A DNA stretch of 64,000 nt from Angiostrongylus vasorum (lineage: Eukaryota > Nematoda > Chromadorea > Rhabditida > Metastrongylidae), in NCBI GenBank assembly GCA_018806985.1, contig JADANN010000227.1:124001-188000 (forward strand). Direction: 5' to 3'. Positions 38,301 to 48,032 of this stretch are shown here, one piece after another. The translations under genes and the position numbers were made by a program. The notes under the pieces are model-generated. The model ran no database searches and was not told the DNA's origin. It saw nothing but the letters and a program-made list of their open reading frames with translations. Position 1 is the first letter of the stretch; each line of letters starts with the position of its first letter.

Positions 38301-38818
38301 GAGCCCGCACAACCAGTGCGGACTGGCCGTTCAGGTATCAAGTAAGTAAGTGATAACAAGTAATTCTGTCAATGAAGCATTTTCATGATGAAACACCAGT
38401 AGCGTAATGATTTCCCAGAAATCAGTGGTAATCCTTAGTAGAAGTAGGTGCACTTTCGAGCAAAAAAGGCCACGTCTGAAATCTGAAAAACATTTCGTGT
38501 CGCAATCATGAGTGCTGATGCCTTGCTAATGCTCATCAGTGGCGCTTCTCTTCTCTGATTGGCTTGCATGACAGGGGCGGATATTTTCAGAGCGGCAGCC
38601 AATGGGAAAGAAGCGATGCCTGAATGTAGTGGAAGTACGCAAAAAAGCCACGTTTCAACAGCATATGAAACGAGACGCCTATACATTTCTTTTAGAGAAA
38701 AACCTGACTACGCGCTTAAGAATTAACTTTTTTCCTTAGTAATTATGTGCATGTGGCGATGACTAAAGCTGTGTTACAGACACATACGAAAAGTCCAGTT
38801 CAAGCAACTGCTCATTAA
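26305..38818 (+). CDS. Multi-exon gene, Ser/Thr-rich coiled-coil protein, not recognised
   Basis: Proposed exons: 26305-26409, 26485-26615, 26669-26780, 28472-28542, 28609-28757, 30040-30247, 30740-30872, 31429-31496, 31665-31720, 33532-33608, 33747-33943, 35479-35570, 37197-37326, 37417-37481, 37645-37737, and a possible last exon 38740-38818 ending in TAA. Phase agrees at all 15 junctions, which chance would rarely give. The product, about 590 residues, has a highly charged helix (KSDSLRSKYRREDEHRREME), Pro/Ser/Thr-rich linkers, a basic Ser-rich stretch (KRHNSQDSSISD), a short amphipathic helix (EQAAELIARLDNVVEV) and a second heptad-like helix (VYELRRELQRLRANEI). No catalytic motif, signal peptide or membrane segment is seen, so a cytoplasmic scaffold is possible but inferred. 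Weak points: the acceptor of 33747-33943 is poor, several donors are GTTTGT/GTTTAT, and the start may be the ATG at 26433 or lie upstream (candidate exons 24385-24429 and 25656-25698 fit the phase). Confidence 0.65.
27190..27545 (+). mobile_element. SINE-D copy 3
   Basis: Full distal part (GTTGGAAGACCTTCGTGGAT and CCAATCGAATGCAAGAAGTG); in the intron after exon 26669. Confidence 0.7.
28775..29040 (+). mobile_element. SINE-C copy 2
   Basis: GGTTCGATGCC B-box, GGCAAATTGGTGCTAGAATT central block, tail GCTTTATCCTTTATTCC as in family A. Confidence 0.6.
29436..29463 (-). ncRNA. Hammerhead-like core, degenerate
   Basis: Minus strand CTGAAGAAGGCGG then GTCAAATCGTC; the G of the GAAA box is lost. 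Confidence 0.3.
29565..29750 (+). mobile_element. SINE-B copy 7
   Basis: Best preserved head region; in the 1.3-kb intron between exons 28609 and 30040. Confidence 0.75.
30905..31180 (+). mobile_element. SINE-C copy 3
   Basis: Head TGTAGCGCAGCACGG; distal block CCACTCAATCACTTCTGCGG. In the intron after exon 30740-30872. Confidence 0.6.
32497..32505 (+). repeat. Target-site duplication, left
   Basis: TAATTCTAG, repeated exactly at 32846-32854 on the other side of the fold-back element. Confidence 0.75.
32639..32666 (-). ncRNA. Hammerhead-ribozyme-like core, intact
   Basis: Minus strand: CTGAAGA, stem GGC-GATACT-GCC, GAAAC, GTC. All conserved core positions of the type-I hammerhead fold are present. 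The ACGT after GAA is self-complementary, which would let two copies pair to form stem III. Confidence 0.6.
32732..32759 (+). ncRNA. Hammerhead-ribozyme-like core, intact
   Basis: Identical core to 32639-32666 in the opposite arm and orientation. Confidence 0.6.
32846..32854 (+). repeat. Target-site duplication, right
   Basis: TAATTCTAG, the exact copy of 32497-32505. Confidence 0.75.
34145..34390. mobile_element. Fold-back element, second subfamily
   Basis: Arms pair GATCTTATAAACTGATCTTC on the left with GAAGATCAGTTTGTAAGATC on the right, and GTCGTTGTTGTTGGTG with CACCAACAACAACGAC. An intact hammerhead-like core lies in the right arm; the left arm lacks it. The same left end recurs at 63880. 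Confidence 0.75.
34256..34283 (+). ncRNA. Hammerhead-ribozyme-like core, intact
   Basis: CTGAGGA, stem GGCG-AAAT-CGCC, GAAAC, GTC; the best stem II pairing in the window. Confidence 0.6.
34458..34805. mobile_element. Fold-back element, same subfamily as 32506-32845
   Basis: Begins TTCCCAGGATCGACTCCC and shares the arm sequences of the 32.5-kb copy. One arm is rearranged, and the core at 34673 has mutated GAAAC to GAGAC. Flanks show an imperfect GTTACAG / GTTACCAG duplication. Confidence 0.7.
34673..34700 (+). ncRNA. Hammerhead-like core, inactivated
   Basis: CTGAAGA and stem II kept; GAAAC GTC changed to GAGAC CTC. Confidence 0.4.
35120..35378 (+). mobile_element. SINE-C copy 4
   Basis: Head AGCTAGCGCAGTAGAGG, B-box TCGTTCGATCC; 100 bp before exon 35479. 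Confidence 0.6.
35535..35762 (+). mobile_element. SINE-A fragment, degenerate
   Basis: CTAGCAGTGG resembles the A-box, and CCCCAAGCCTTCGGTCCATC and TCTGGGAGGATA match the middle; the distal end is deleted to GATCAGCGCCGAGAGCTCTA. Its left edge touches exon 35479-35570. Confidence 0.55.
37972..38352 (+). mobile_element. R element copy 2
   Basis: Near full length; the tail is repeated AAGTAAGT. It lies between exon 37645-37737 and the candidate last exon 38740-38818. Confidence 0.8.
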
Positions 38819-38879
38819 TGAGAGGAATTTACGAGAAGAAATAGTTGTATGTCTTATCAGTTTGGAATTCTTATTGTTC

Positions 38880-39425
38880 TTATGTCTTTAAACATGATGT
38901 CGTGATGTCAATTACATAAATGAATGGAAAATGGCAAAGTTCTGAATGTCCTTCTTGGTTATAAAGTGCATCAGTTAGCACATTTAAATGAATCGAACAA
39001 GATTCTAGAGAAATCTGCAATCGTATGAATTTCTGTCTTGGTGCTAATCTGCACAAATACTCTTGGGTTATTGGAGTACTAACGTCAGTATTGTGAGGCA
39101 AAAGCTGAAATATTATGACGATGACCGAAGGTCGATAGCCACCGTCTGCATTGCGACGTCGCATAATTGATGAGCTCATGTTAATTGCATTCAAAAATAT
39201 TCTAAGCGGAAATAATGAAACTGATCGATCCACACAGATGACGCCCATGGAAAAATGGTGTTTTGACGAATATAAAGGTATAAAGCTCTGGTATAAACAC
39301 CAATGGTGCTGGAAGAGACGATGAAAACTCGATGTAGCTAACCATCTCACACAGTGAGTGATTAAAAAGATGGCAAAAGATGGCATGATGAAGACATTGC
39401 AAAGGGCACGAACACGAAGACTCAA
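38880..39425 (-). CDS. Longest repeat-free open frame (181 codons), unknown
   Basis: No stop for 544 bp on the minus strand, the longest such run outside SINEs. The second half follows an internal ATATTTCAG acceptor at about 39106 and reads LLPHNTDVSTPITQEYLCRL, then SIHLNVLTDALYNQEG, to TAA at 38880. The first half is hydrophobic (IMPSFAIFLITHCVRWLATS). It could be a real membrane or secreted protein segment, or a chance frame. No homologue recognised. Confidence 0.3.
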   Translation of the reverse strand: MSLRVRALCNVFIMPSFAIFLITHCVRWLATSSFHRLFQHHWCLYQSFIPLYSSKHHFSMGVICVDRSVSLFPLRIFLNAINMSSSIMRRRNADGGYRPSVIVIIFQLLPHNTDVSTPITQEYLCRLAPRQKFIRLQISLESCSIHLNVLTDALYNQEGHSELCHFPFIYVIDITTSCLKT

Positions 39426-39522
39426 TTCCTATTTCCTGTTAGCAATTTTCCTCTGTTTATTCCTTGTTCTTATGGATTCTACGGCCAGCTCGGATAGCCA
39501 TGCGCAAAGAGAGATGGAGTAG
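39370..39522 (+). CDS. Short ORF with signal-peptide-like N-terminus
   Basis: About 50 codons from an ATG near 39370. It begins with a basic region (TLQRARTRRLNSY), then a hydrophobic core (FLLAIFLCLFLVL), then a polar stretch (DSTASSDSHAQREME) and TAG. After the TAG the same frame continues with two Lys-Arg pairs for 18 codons. That layout resembles a secreted or neuropeptide-like precursor cut by a stop or by a GTAGAA donor at the stop. It overlaps the opposite-strand frame at 38880-39425, so at most one is likely real. Confidence 0.25.
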   Translation: MAKDGMMKTLQRARTRRLNSYFLLAIFLCLFLVLMDSTASSDSHAQREME

Positions 39523-39919
39523 AAACGGCCGATGCGATGCTTAAAAAGAGGAATTCTGAAAGAATTCACCAAATGAGTGCTAGTCAAAGATAACTATCCA
39601 CAATGACCCCTCACTGACGTCAACTTCACTGAATTGTTATCTACCACTTTACGGATTAAATAAACCGAGTACAATATGCTAGTATGAGAGCCGCTGAGGC
39701 AGTACCGCAATCGAATGATGATTGGTCCTGAGTAGAAAACAGCTGCGAATTTTGTGAAAAGGTCGAAGCATCTACCTTAAACGTCAGAGAATTGTTGCTG
39801 TTACTAGATAGTTCTCTCATTTGACGAGTGACATTATTAATTCCACTCTATTTGATGAGTTATTAGTGAAGCGACCTCGATAAGATGTGGCAAGAATGCT
39901 GATTTAGCCTTCAAAAAAA

Positions 39920-40183
39920 ATAAGGGGATAAAGCTCACGGAGTCGATCAATCCCTGAGGTATGCGCCATGCTTTCGACTTTATTAATCGTTGGAGGTAAT
40001 TGAATGCAGCATATCTGGCCTATAAAATTACTCGCAGTGGCCTACCGATGTACCGAGCCAGTGCTGCTACCCTTCCAGACAAATCAGTACCAATTTGTCG
40101 ATTCGAAGGGATGGAGGGTTTGGTGAGCCTAGGGTCCCATGGGTATTGCAGGGCACCTCCGACCACTGCGCTATGCGCATCCA
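39920..40183 (-). mobile_element. SINE-A copy 8
   Basis: Full length with small deletions; immediately followed by a SINE-C copy on the opposite strand. Confidence 0.8.
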
Positions 40184-40202
40184 TGAGTTTATATAGTGAA
40201 GT

Positions 40203-40460
40203 TATGAGGGTGTGTTTAGCGCAATGGTTAGAAGTTCCATGCACTACACATATAGTCGTTGGTTCGATGCAAGCCACTCGAGATAACCAAGTCCTTTATC
40301 ACTCTGGTGTCCGATAATTGGCTCCAAGTTTGTCTGAGATAACAGAAGACATTGATTTCAAATTTCGCATCACCCCTGTAATTGAATTTATAGACCAGAT
40401 ATGCATTCGACCATCTTTAATGAATGGAATTGAATGTGTTATGTAACCGAAAAAAGAAAA
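40203..40460 (+). mobile_element. SINE-C copy 5
   Basis: Head TTTAGCGCAATGG, B-box TTGGTTCGATGC, distal CAGATATGCATTCGACCATC. Confidence 0.65.
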
Positions 40461-40540
40461 GATTAAGGCACAACACTTTTTGTTCTTGAAACAATTCATA
40501 GAATGCTTTAGAATATAAATGAATACATAAAGAGCTCTAA

Positions 40541-40818
40541 AAGGATAAAGCTCTCAGCGTTGATCAATCCCTTAGGGATGCGCCATGCATTCGACTTTAT
40601 TAAGCATCGTTGGACGTGACTGAATGCATATATGGCCTTAACAGTGGCTCGCGGTGACCTACCGATGTATCGAGCCAGTGCTGCTATCCTCCCAGACAAG
40701 TCTGCTATCAATCTGCAGACCCTGGAGGAATGGAAGGCTTGGTGGGCCATGGTCGCGGGGATCGATTTTCACGTGTGTGTTGCGGCGCGCCTCCGACCAC
40801 TGCGCCACACGCGCTCTT
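40541..40818 (-). mobile_element. SINE-A copy 9
   Basis: Full length and close to consensus. It ends about 140 bp downstream of the PTB-like gene's stop codon. Confidence 0.85.
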
Positions 40819-40956
40819 TTAAATGGATGCATAACAGTGGTATATGCATGCATGCTAAATAGTAAATGGAAATGTTTACAGATAACCTAAGGGTTTCTTT
40901 CGCTTAGAATTAAATGAGGTTTTCGATATTTTGTGCTCAATGATTCATCCTTTGGC

Positions 40957-43514
40957 CTACTCCACATGCGCGTAATTACTTGGATACATTAATGGCATTC
41001 CATCGTGCAGTAGTGTCATGTGAGTAGCCCTCTCTGCAGCTTCTATTTGAGTGCTGTTTTCTCTGGCTGCATAAAATTGTTTTTTGCTGAAGTTCAGAAA
41101 TTGAGAAAATGTCACTACAAATTGGGCCTTCGGGAGCTCTGTTTTCCTCATAGGGCTTTTTTTTTCTGCTCGGCGTATAGTCTTCTTCAATTAGTTCTTA
41201 CTTTCTGCGATAACATGAAATGCTGAATTCATCGTCAGCTTGCTGAAAAGAATATTCTCGAAGAAAGCGAATACTCCACTTCACATCTGAGGTGCCCAAC
41301 ATCTGGAATTTGTCATCGATATGGTAAAGCGGCGATGCTACGATAGGTTATCAAGGGTAAAGTGAAAGGAAAAATACTCTAATAAACTTGCCGATAAATT
41401 GCCGATTTAAGATGAATAGACGAAAGATATTGAATGCCTAAGAATAACTGGTGGTGTGGAGATGTCGCATTGAGCTTCATCGACGGAAGCGATGAATATT
41501 TTGTAACTCATTATCGCGCTCACTCTCCTTATCTCTCGCTCTCCATCTTATTTTCCTCCCTCTTTGTTACTCCTTTCTTTTCGATCCCCTCCCCTCTCCC
41601 TTTCCCTCATTACTATTTTTTCTCCATCGAGTGCTACTCTCATTCTCGTTCTTCATCTCATTCTCATTTTCACGCTCTCCTTCCTTGTTATTCTCTGCTT
41701 CTACTCATCTCTCTCTTCCTTCGTTGCTGCTTTCGCCTTATTAAAAACTCATTACACCCTCACTACCTCTCTCTCTGACTCTTTTCTCACTCACGTTTCT
41801 CCTCTCGTCTTTAGTCCTGCTATCACTCTCTCATTCTATCCCTTTTGTATTCCTTTCCTTCTTCTCTACTACTATATCCTCTTTATTTAATTCTATCATT
41901 ATTTTACAAACATAGACGCCGATTACTTCACAGTGGATCTGGTTGATTTCCTAGAGAAAAGGGAAAACGACTTCAATCCAAACTAAGCACCTTTTTTCAT
42001 GTCTAGAAGCAACTTGATATGGTGGTGATTTTGTGAATTTGATTTGTTAGAGTTTTCTAGCGCACTGAACGCTCAACCCCACTCTGTCAAACAAGATGTT
42101 TACGAATTCCAAACTTGGATACTGTGTTAAAGTGACTACGAATTCCTTCTGTTCCGGAATGTGAAAAAGTTTCATCAACTGAAGAAATACTGCTCGGCTT
42201 GTCGTCCTTTTTTTTGCGAACTTCCAGCATTCTTGGGAGGAAGTGCCTCTTTTTTTTCTGCTCGAAAATCCCATCTAGTCACCCCCATTCTACCAGAAAA
42301 CCAACGAAAACCTTTTTATCATTAAGACTAGGGTACAATCTGGGTGGCATTTATGACGGAAAACATCATCATATAGTCATCACGAGACTCCGTAATGTCC
42401 ATTATGTTATGTCTGCTAACCGATAATAATCTTTCAACGCCGGCTGAGATGAGAGGAGGTTCGTAGCCAAGAATTGTTATCGATTTGTGTTTTCATTTAT
42501 ATATAACACATACACACACACGCACACACACACACACACACATACGCATACACATACACAAACATACACAAACGGACATATACACAGACATACACACACA
42601 GACATTCACACATACACACACGCGCGTACACACATACCACTACGAGTTTCCACGCCCCTGAATGAGCACGCTCGTCTCCGGCGTTTCACGTAGCGGCTGC
42701 TTCACGCTATGACAACGACGCCCAAGACATACTTCCATTCCTCGTTGCTTGGACTGCACCATTAAACTCAACTCATGTATCGCACACCGTCTCGCTGTTG
42801 CGTTAAACACGACACTTTCCTTGTACTAGTTATACGATGGTTGTCTCAACTGTCATTCCTTTAAATATTCAAATCCGGCAAACTTGACGACTATGTCGTT
42901 CCTCTACACATTTAGGTTCAGCATATCTAATGGTTTGTCGTTCCCATATACCATCATGGCTAGGTGGCAGTCATAAAAAACGAAATAGTTCGTCCATAGG
43001 CTGACTAACCGCTGTGTTTCCACCACCACTTCGTAAAATCCGACCGAAATAACATTAGGTTTCAACGACATCACTGAAAATGAGGTCTTGTCTCTAAACA
43101 CAAACATCTTAAGTCTGTTGTGTTTTTCGAATCTCGGTCTCACTTACATGCTCTCTATGGAGATCCTGTTCTGTCAACGTCCTAAATTTCTCACGCTCTT
43201 CCCTTCATAGTAGTTAAAGGGCTTGGAAGTCTCATGAAAGACTTGTAAATTATTCCTTTTAAACAAGAACACACTCATCGAATTGCCTTTTCAAGATGGA
43301 ATCTGTATGTCTGCTACATTCATAGGCTCTTTATGATATGCAAACAACAATCAGCACTATCTCGTAGCAGTTCTCTCTTTTCATATTTTCTCTTATTGAG
43401 GAGAAAGGCGGCTTTCAAATGAAAATGCAAATATGCGTATGAGCCATGCATTGCCCAAGTTCCATCGCTAAATGAATTGGTAGATCCATCTTCGTTATCA
43501 CTTGTTGGGTACAT
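40957..43514 (-). CDS. Putative PH/IRS-type PTB adaptor (DOK/FRS2-like), C-terminal part
   Basis: Read right to left. Firm exons: 42083-42178, 41912-41950, 41202-41302, 40957-41086 (stop TAG at 40957-40959), phases 0,0,2. Upstream exon 42337-42415 joins in phase 0. Probable further exons are 42952-43073, 43148-43202 and 43320-43514; their mutual phases are not resolved, so one exon may be missed. The four last exons read KEFVVTLTQ, then VKWSIRFLREYSF, DDEFSISCYRR, and an amphipathic helix from about QIEAAERATHM. That order of an FxVTL strand, a W..RFLR.Y strand, an F.I/F...RR strand and a C-terminal helix is what I know of IRS-type PTB domains in DOK and FRS2 proteins, which bind NPxY-type receptor motifs. 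Exon 42952-43073 (TNYFVFYDCHLAMM) could be part of a PH domain. Strand choice is clear: the minus frames have consistent acceptors and donors while plus frames over the same exons do not chain to a better model. Confidence 0.6.
41515..41890. repeat. Polypyrimidine tract (plus strand)
   Basis: About 370 bp of CTCTC/TTCTC-rich sequence on the plus strand, so purine-rich on the coding strand of the PTB-like gene. It fills most of the 609-bp intron 41303-41911. Confidence 0.85.
42500..42640. repeat. (CA)n-rich microsatellite
   Basis: Interrupted CA/CACATA array within the PTB-like locus, between exons 42337 and 42952. Confidence 0.9.
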
Positions 43515-43699
43515 GCGATGGTTTTTCTTATTTGCTTAACAACCATTGTCTTGAATAAGAGACAAGCCATAGTAGTGAAAGTCGTAGAAGAATATTTTTT
43601 TTCAGCCGTTCAAAAAACTTGATCACTGAAATATAACCACAGTGGCTATCTACTAACTACTTATTAACTAAAACTAGTTACTGTTATTTATTAGGGTGT

Positions 43700-44096
43700 T
43701 TCTCCCAGCGGTTTACCGTCTCATCGTGGCTGGGAGGTGTTCTTGAGTGTCGGGCTGTGATGTACGGTGAGGGGATTCATCCCCCGGCATGGTCTCCCAA
43801 GCTCAAAAAGAAGTCCGCCGTTTCCACCAGGAAGCCCAGCTAAGAGTAAACCTATACCAAGATCCACCACTGTCCTGTTATCAAACTGGTTGCATGGTGG
43901 TAAATCGCCCCTTGATCCACAAACGTGGCGACTGACTGCCTGTGGTGGTGACGAGCTGGGGCAGGCTTTGGCCAGGCTGTCCTCGGGATTCCAGGGAACC
44001 ACAATGGCTTAACTAGCAAATCTCCGAAAATTAGTGATTATGCTGGGGCTCGCACAAGTAGTGATGACGAGCCGTTCAAGTATCAAATAAGTATAT
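43700..44096 (+). mobile_element. R element copy 3
   Basis: Full length, tail ATCAAATAAGT, followed directly by a SINE-B tail fragment. Antisense to the PTB-like gene. Confidence 0.8.
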
Positions 44097-44150
44097 TTCA
44101 CATCATACCCTTCCATGAAAAAAAGAATAGGCAGTGGATAAAAAGTGACT
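44090..44150 (+). mobile_element. SINE-B tail fragment
   Basis: CATCATACCCTTCCATG and AAGAATAGGCAGTGG only; fused directly to the end of R copy 3. Confidence 0.55.
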
Positions 44151-44409
44151 ACGTCCTGATCATTGGGTTAAACGTGCCCTTGATATCACAGGTTTCACAT
44201 GCAGCCTATTAGTCGCGATTTGCTAGATTGACAAAGTACTGAGACTTCCATTTATCACTCAGTTGCAGGTCAGAACTGCCCAATGAGTCTCCTCGTAGCT
44301 CGATTAACGTAAAAAAACACCGTGCATCTGGCATGAGGCTCAATTTTTTAACAGCTATTGGTAGGAGATTAGTTCTACGTTGCCCGTTGAGCTCTGCGAT
44401 GAGATTTAA

Positions 44410-45497
44410 CTATAGCGAAAGGTTGTTGGCCTGACTTCCACGATGAATATCTTGGACGAGAACGAACTGCTTTCCGTGCGATTCCCATTCATTTGAATGC
44501 ATCCTTTCGACTGAATGCATGGGCAGGATGTAATCCAAAAGCACACAAGCACATCCACAAACGTGCATGTGTATATTATCACGTGTATAAGGAAGGTACA
44601 GTCGATCGACCAAGTTAAAACAATCATAGCACATTCTCTAAAACACATTCACTTGCCAACGTAAGTCCATCATTTGGTTTTGAGTATAACCTGTTATTCA
44701 TTTAAGCACGCACCACTTGCTTTTACAACGAAATCGGGCTATGTACTCATAGAAGCTGTAAATGGAAGCATTTCAGAGTAATTAGCTGCCAGTGGCTCCA
44801 ATGTGATGTCAAATCCAATTTCCTGAAAAGCAATGATTAATGTTGTGTGGGGAGCATTCGGAAATCGTCCATTTATAGTGTGGCAGTCTAGTTCCGTTAG
44901 AAGAAGCAACGCCTAAAGCTGAGAGGATAGAGTAGAATAAGCTAAAGTAAACAAAGGTGTAAACAAACATTTGTTCCTTCTCTTCTTTGTCATTCTGTAA
45001 TTGCACAGTAGCTGAACATTTGTTGAAGCCTAGTTCAATACGCTGTATCTGCAATAACATTTTCTTGCCAGAATGTCGCTCGCTGATGATTAGATTAGTG
45101 GGTGAATTGCCGTTGGTTGTTTCTTTTTTCTGCTATCCAATAGGATGACGTATTTCTTCAATCGCGTGTCATCGGAAATGTAAACATCAACGAAGGATGA
45201 AAAAAGAATGACCAACTTGAATACGGATGTTTCTAGAATATCTGGGAATTATAGAGTGTGGTCTTTCATATACGAAAAAAGGTCAGTTACTCGTCTACTA
45301 ATGACGTATTTCGTTATTACTAAATTCCTCAAGTGAACATTGTGAAAAAAGCTTGGATTCCGAAAAGTGGAAGAACTCGTGTGACATGTCTTTGGGTTCC
45401 AGTACATCGCCCACTTGTTTCTTTCATTGCAACCGTCATCCACGGAGATTGTCGAGCTTGAGAGTGGACTCGGTGGCAATTTGAGGCTCTGCTTCAT
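44410..45497 (-). CDS. Candidate upstream exons of the PTB-like gene
   Basis: Two minus-strand open stretches look coding. The first starts at an ATG at 45497 and runs to about 45350 (MKQSLKLPPSPLSSSTISVD), with a possible GTTCAC donor. The second, about 44634-44410, is hydrophilic and ends in the frame WESHGKQFVLVQDIHRG just before a TAG. They sit 1-2 kb upstream of the PTB-like exons on the same strand, so they may be its 5' end, with the R element at 43.7-44.1 kb inside an intron. Phases were not linked. A plus frame over 45350-45490 is also open, so even the strand is not certain. A third open stretch, 44809-45060, is more hydrophobic and less convincing. Confidence 0.35.
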
Positions 45498-45954
45498 TTA
45501 AATACTGAATATTCCTGGTCAAGTTTGATTTTCCCAGGAAACTTGAGACAACTGGGTCTAAAGCGTTTTCAGATCGTTACTACAACCATCCTATTTGGAC
45601 TAGAGAAAATTTGCTTCCTGGGCTAGGATTCTTCCACTGCAGGAGCCATTCCTACAATGACATCCAACGAGGTTAATTGATCAACGGCTCGAGGACGATG
45701 TTGCGAGCCGAATCCTTATGTACAACGTTTTCTTATTAACCGTACGAAGTGATCGCATTAAAAACTGTACGTTCGACAAAAGGGCGCATCAAACCACACT
45801 TTTTTAAGTGAACCACTCAATATTTAGATTAGCACTCGTGAAAATCAAGCGAAAAAGAGGCCTTTAGACTATCACACGCTTCCTCCTATTGTTATTGTCC
45901 GTTATTCCTTATTAGTCATGAGTTGGTCTGTTTGTTTTCAGCAACGCATCATAT

Positions 45955-46243
45955 GTTGCGTGTGGCGCAGTGGTCGCAGGTGCCCTGCAGCACACACATG
46001 GAATCGATCCCCGCGCCTATGGCCCACCAAGCCTTCCATCCCTCTGGGTTCGGCAAATTGGTACCAGATTTGTCTGGGAGGATAGCAGCACTGGCTCGAC
46101 ACATCGGTAGGCCACCGCGAGTCATTGTAAAGGCCAGATATGCATTCAATCACCTCCAAACGATGCTTAATGAAGTCGAGTGCATGGTGCATCCCTAAGC
46201 GATTGATCAACACCGAGAGCTTTATACTTCTATCCCTTTATCA
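45955..46243 (+). mobile_element. SINE-A copy 15
   Basis: Close to consensus, with the head GCGTGTGGCGCAGTGGTCGC; upstream of the candidate first exon of the PTB-like gene. Confidence 0.85.
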
Positions 46244-46299
46244 TATGTTGAGGTACTTGGAACGTTTTCATGCCGAAGGCCGATAATGAGCATTCCACA

Positions 46300-47050
46300 C
46301 AAAGAACTTCGTTCAGAACTACTCATTAAAGTGAGATATATCACATTTTGAACCTATGAAGACTTTCAATTTATGGTGTCTTTGCGCAACTCTTCTTCAT
46401 TTCGAACGAAAATGTAATTCCATCCTTCGATTTTCGACCTTCGTTCTGCTTTTAGTATACACTTTCGTCGCTCATGCATTCAATATTCTGCCGCAGTTGT
46501 TTTCCTACTCCGTCGTAATCGTGAGATGCCGAGGAAAAAATTCGTTTGGCAAAAACCTCAGGAATTCATTTTCTCTTTATACCAATTAAGCACTGGGAAG
46601 GCTTGTTTTTTCTACAGATTTTACTGAGGTCTAAACATAACCTGGATCCATTGTGGGTTAGAAAAAGTAATACTTGAGATGAAGCAGCTTGTAAAGAGCA
46701 CAAAGATGTGAGTAAATCTGTAGTGATAACCCGAAAATATATTTGAAAGAGTGAGGAGGGTGGTTGTCAAGAAACTTGGAAATATTTTCTCTAGAGTGCG
46801 ATTTATACGCTCCATGAAGACGTCACTGATATGGACGTCATCACAACCACACCAAAAGTCAATTCTTTATGCACGTAAGTGTCACGGATCCCACTAAGTT
46901 AAATGTGACCACCATAGATGAAAAGAAGAACAGACAGAAAAGACATATGCTGAAACGAAGTGATAGAAGCTTTTCATAAGTAAGTCTTCATCATGAAGTG
47001 CCTAGAGCTGGAAGAACTCCGCATAGCATACTCGTTCCCCTGAGGAAAGT
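46300..47050. other. No firm feature
   Basis: A 77-codon plus frame (46356-46589) and a 64-codon minus frame (46621-46815) are hydrophobic and may be chance. Confidence 0.4.
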
Positions 47051-47081
47051 AAGAATATGATCTTCAAATCCAAATTCTTAC

Positions 47082-47357
47082 GGACGCGTGTGTAGCGCAG
47101 TGGTCGTAGGCATCCTGCAATACACATGGGATCGATCCCCGCCCTCCATGCTCACCAAGCCTTTCATCTCTTTGGGGTCTACAAACTGCTACCGGATTTG
47201 TCTGCGAGGATAGCAACACTGGCGCGATACATCGGTAGGCTACTGTGAGTGATTGTGAAAGCCAGATATGCATTCAAACACCTCCAACAATGCTTAGTGA
47301 AGTCGAATGCATGGCTCATCCCTCAGCGACTGATCAACTCCGAGAGCTTTATCGTTT
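47082..47357 (+). mobile_element. SINE-A copy 16
   Basis: Full length, somewhat diverged; the head reads GTGTGTAGCGCAGTGG. Confidence 0.8.
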
Positions 47358-48032
47358 TTATTTATCTCAATTCCACGATTAAGATGTCCGGAACATCCGA
47401 ACTGTTGCAAAAGTTATAAGGACTTGTTGCAAAGCCATTTCTACACTGAGCGTTTCCACCACCAACGTTTGCGATGATAGAATTCGTGATAGGCGCTCAA
47501 ACCTTGAGTTGCACTGGAAGCAATAAGCAATAGAACAAACTTGTACGACATCGTTATGTTATAGAGACTTTTTTCCTAAGACAGGACCAGAAATGTCTCC
47601 TCTACGTGACTCGTATAAAAATTCTGCATAGCAGAATTAAATAGGGCCAACCGCAAAAGAGATATGCGCCATTTAGATAAGTTATTTGTTATCCGAAGTG
47701 ATTAAGTCAAGAATTAGAGGCGGCGCCAGCTTTTCGTTATCCTATCCGTTACTTATATCATCATCTCGTACGAGATTCTATCAAATCGCATGATAATCGT
47801 ACCTCTTTAGCCATCTCGTTGTGAAAATCACTGTGATTAACTGCTACGCAACAAGTTTAACAGCTGATGAATTCCGTTAATTAAACGCTCACTGTTACTA
47901 GATGGACAAGGTCATCTGCAACGACAAGTCTTCCTATAAATTTATGCCCAGTAACTAGCTCTTATGGGAAAGTACTAGTGAAAGCAAATTAGTAATCGAA
48001 GAAACTTAAGTAAGTGACTAAAATGTAGTTGA

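Noticed and set aside
41434..41890. Plus frames rich in Ser, Leu and Phe (114 and 108 codons)
   Set aside because: Products of the polypyrimidine tract.
41236..41985. Plus-strand exons reading into a short acidic C-terminus
   Set aside because: Open but contradicted by minus-strand exons over the same bases that chain in phase and look like a PTB domain.
45955..46010. Possible functional tRNA gene in SINE heads
   Set aside because: A- and B-box-like motifs are present but no cloverleaf with paired acceptor, anticodon and T arms could be drawn; the same head recurs in many diverged copies.
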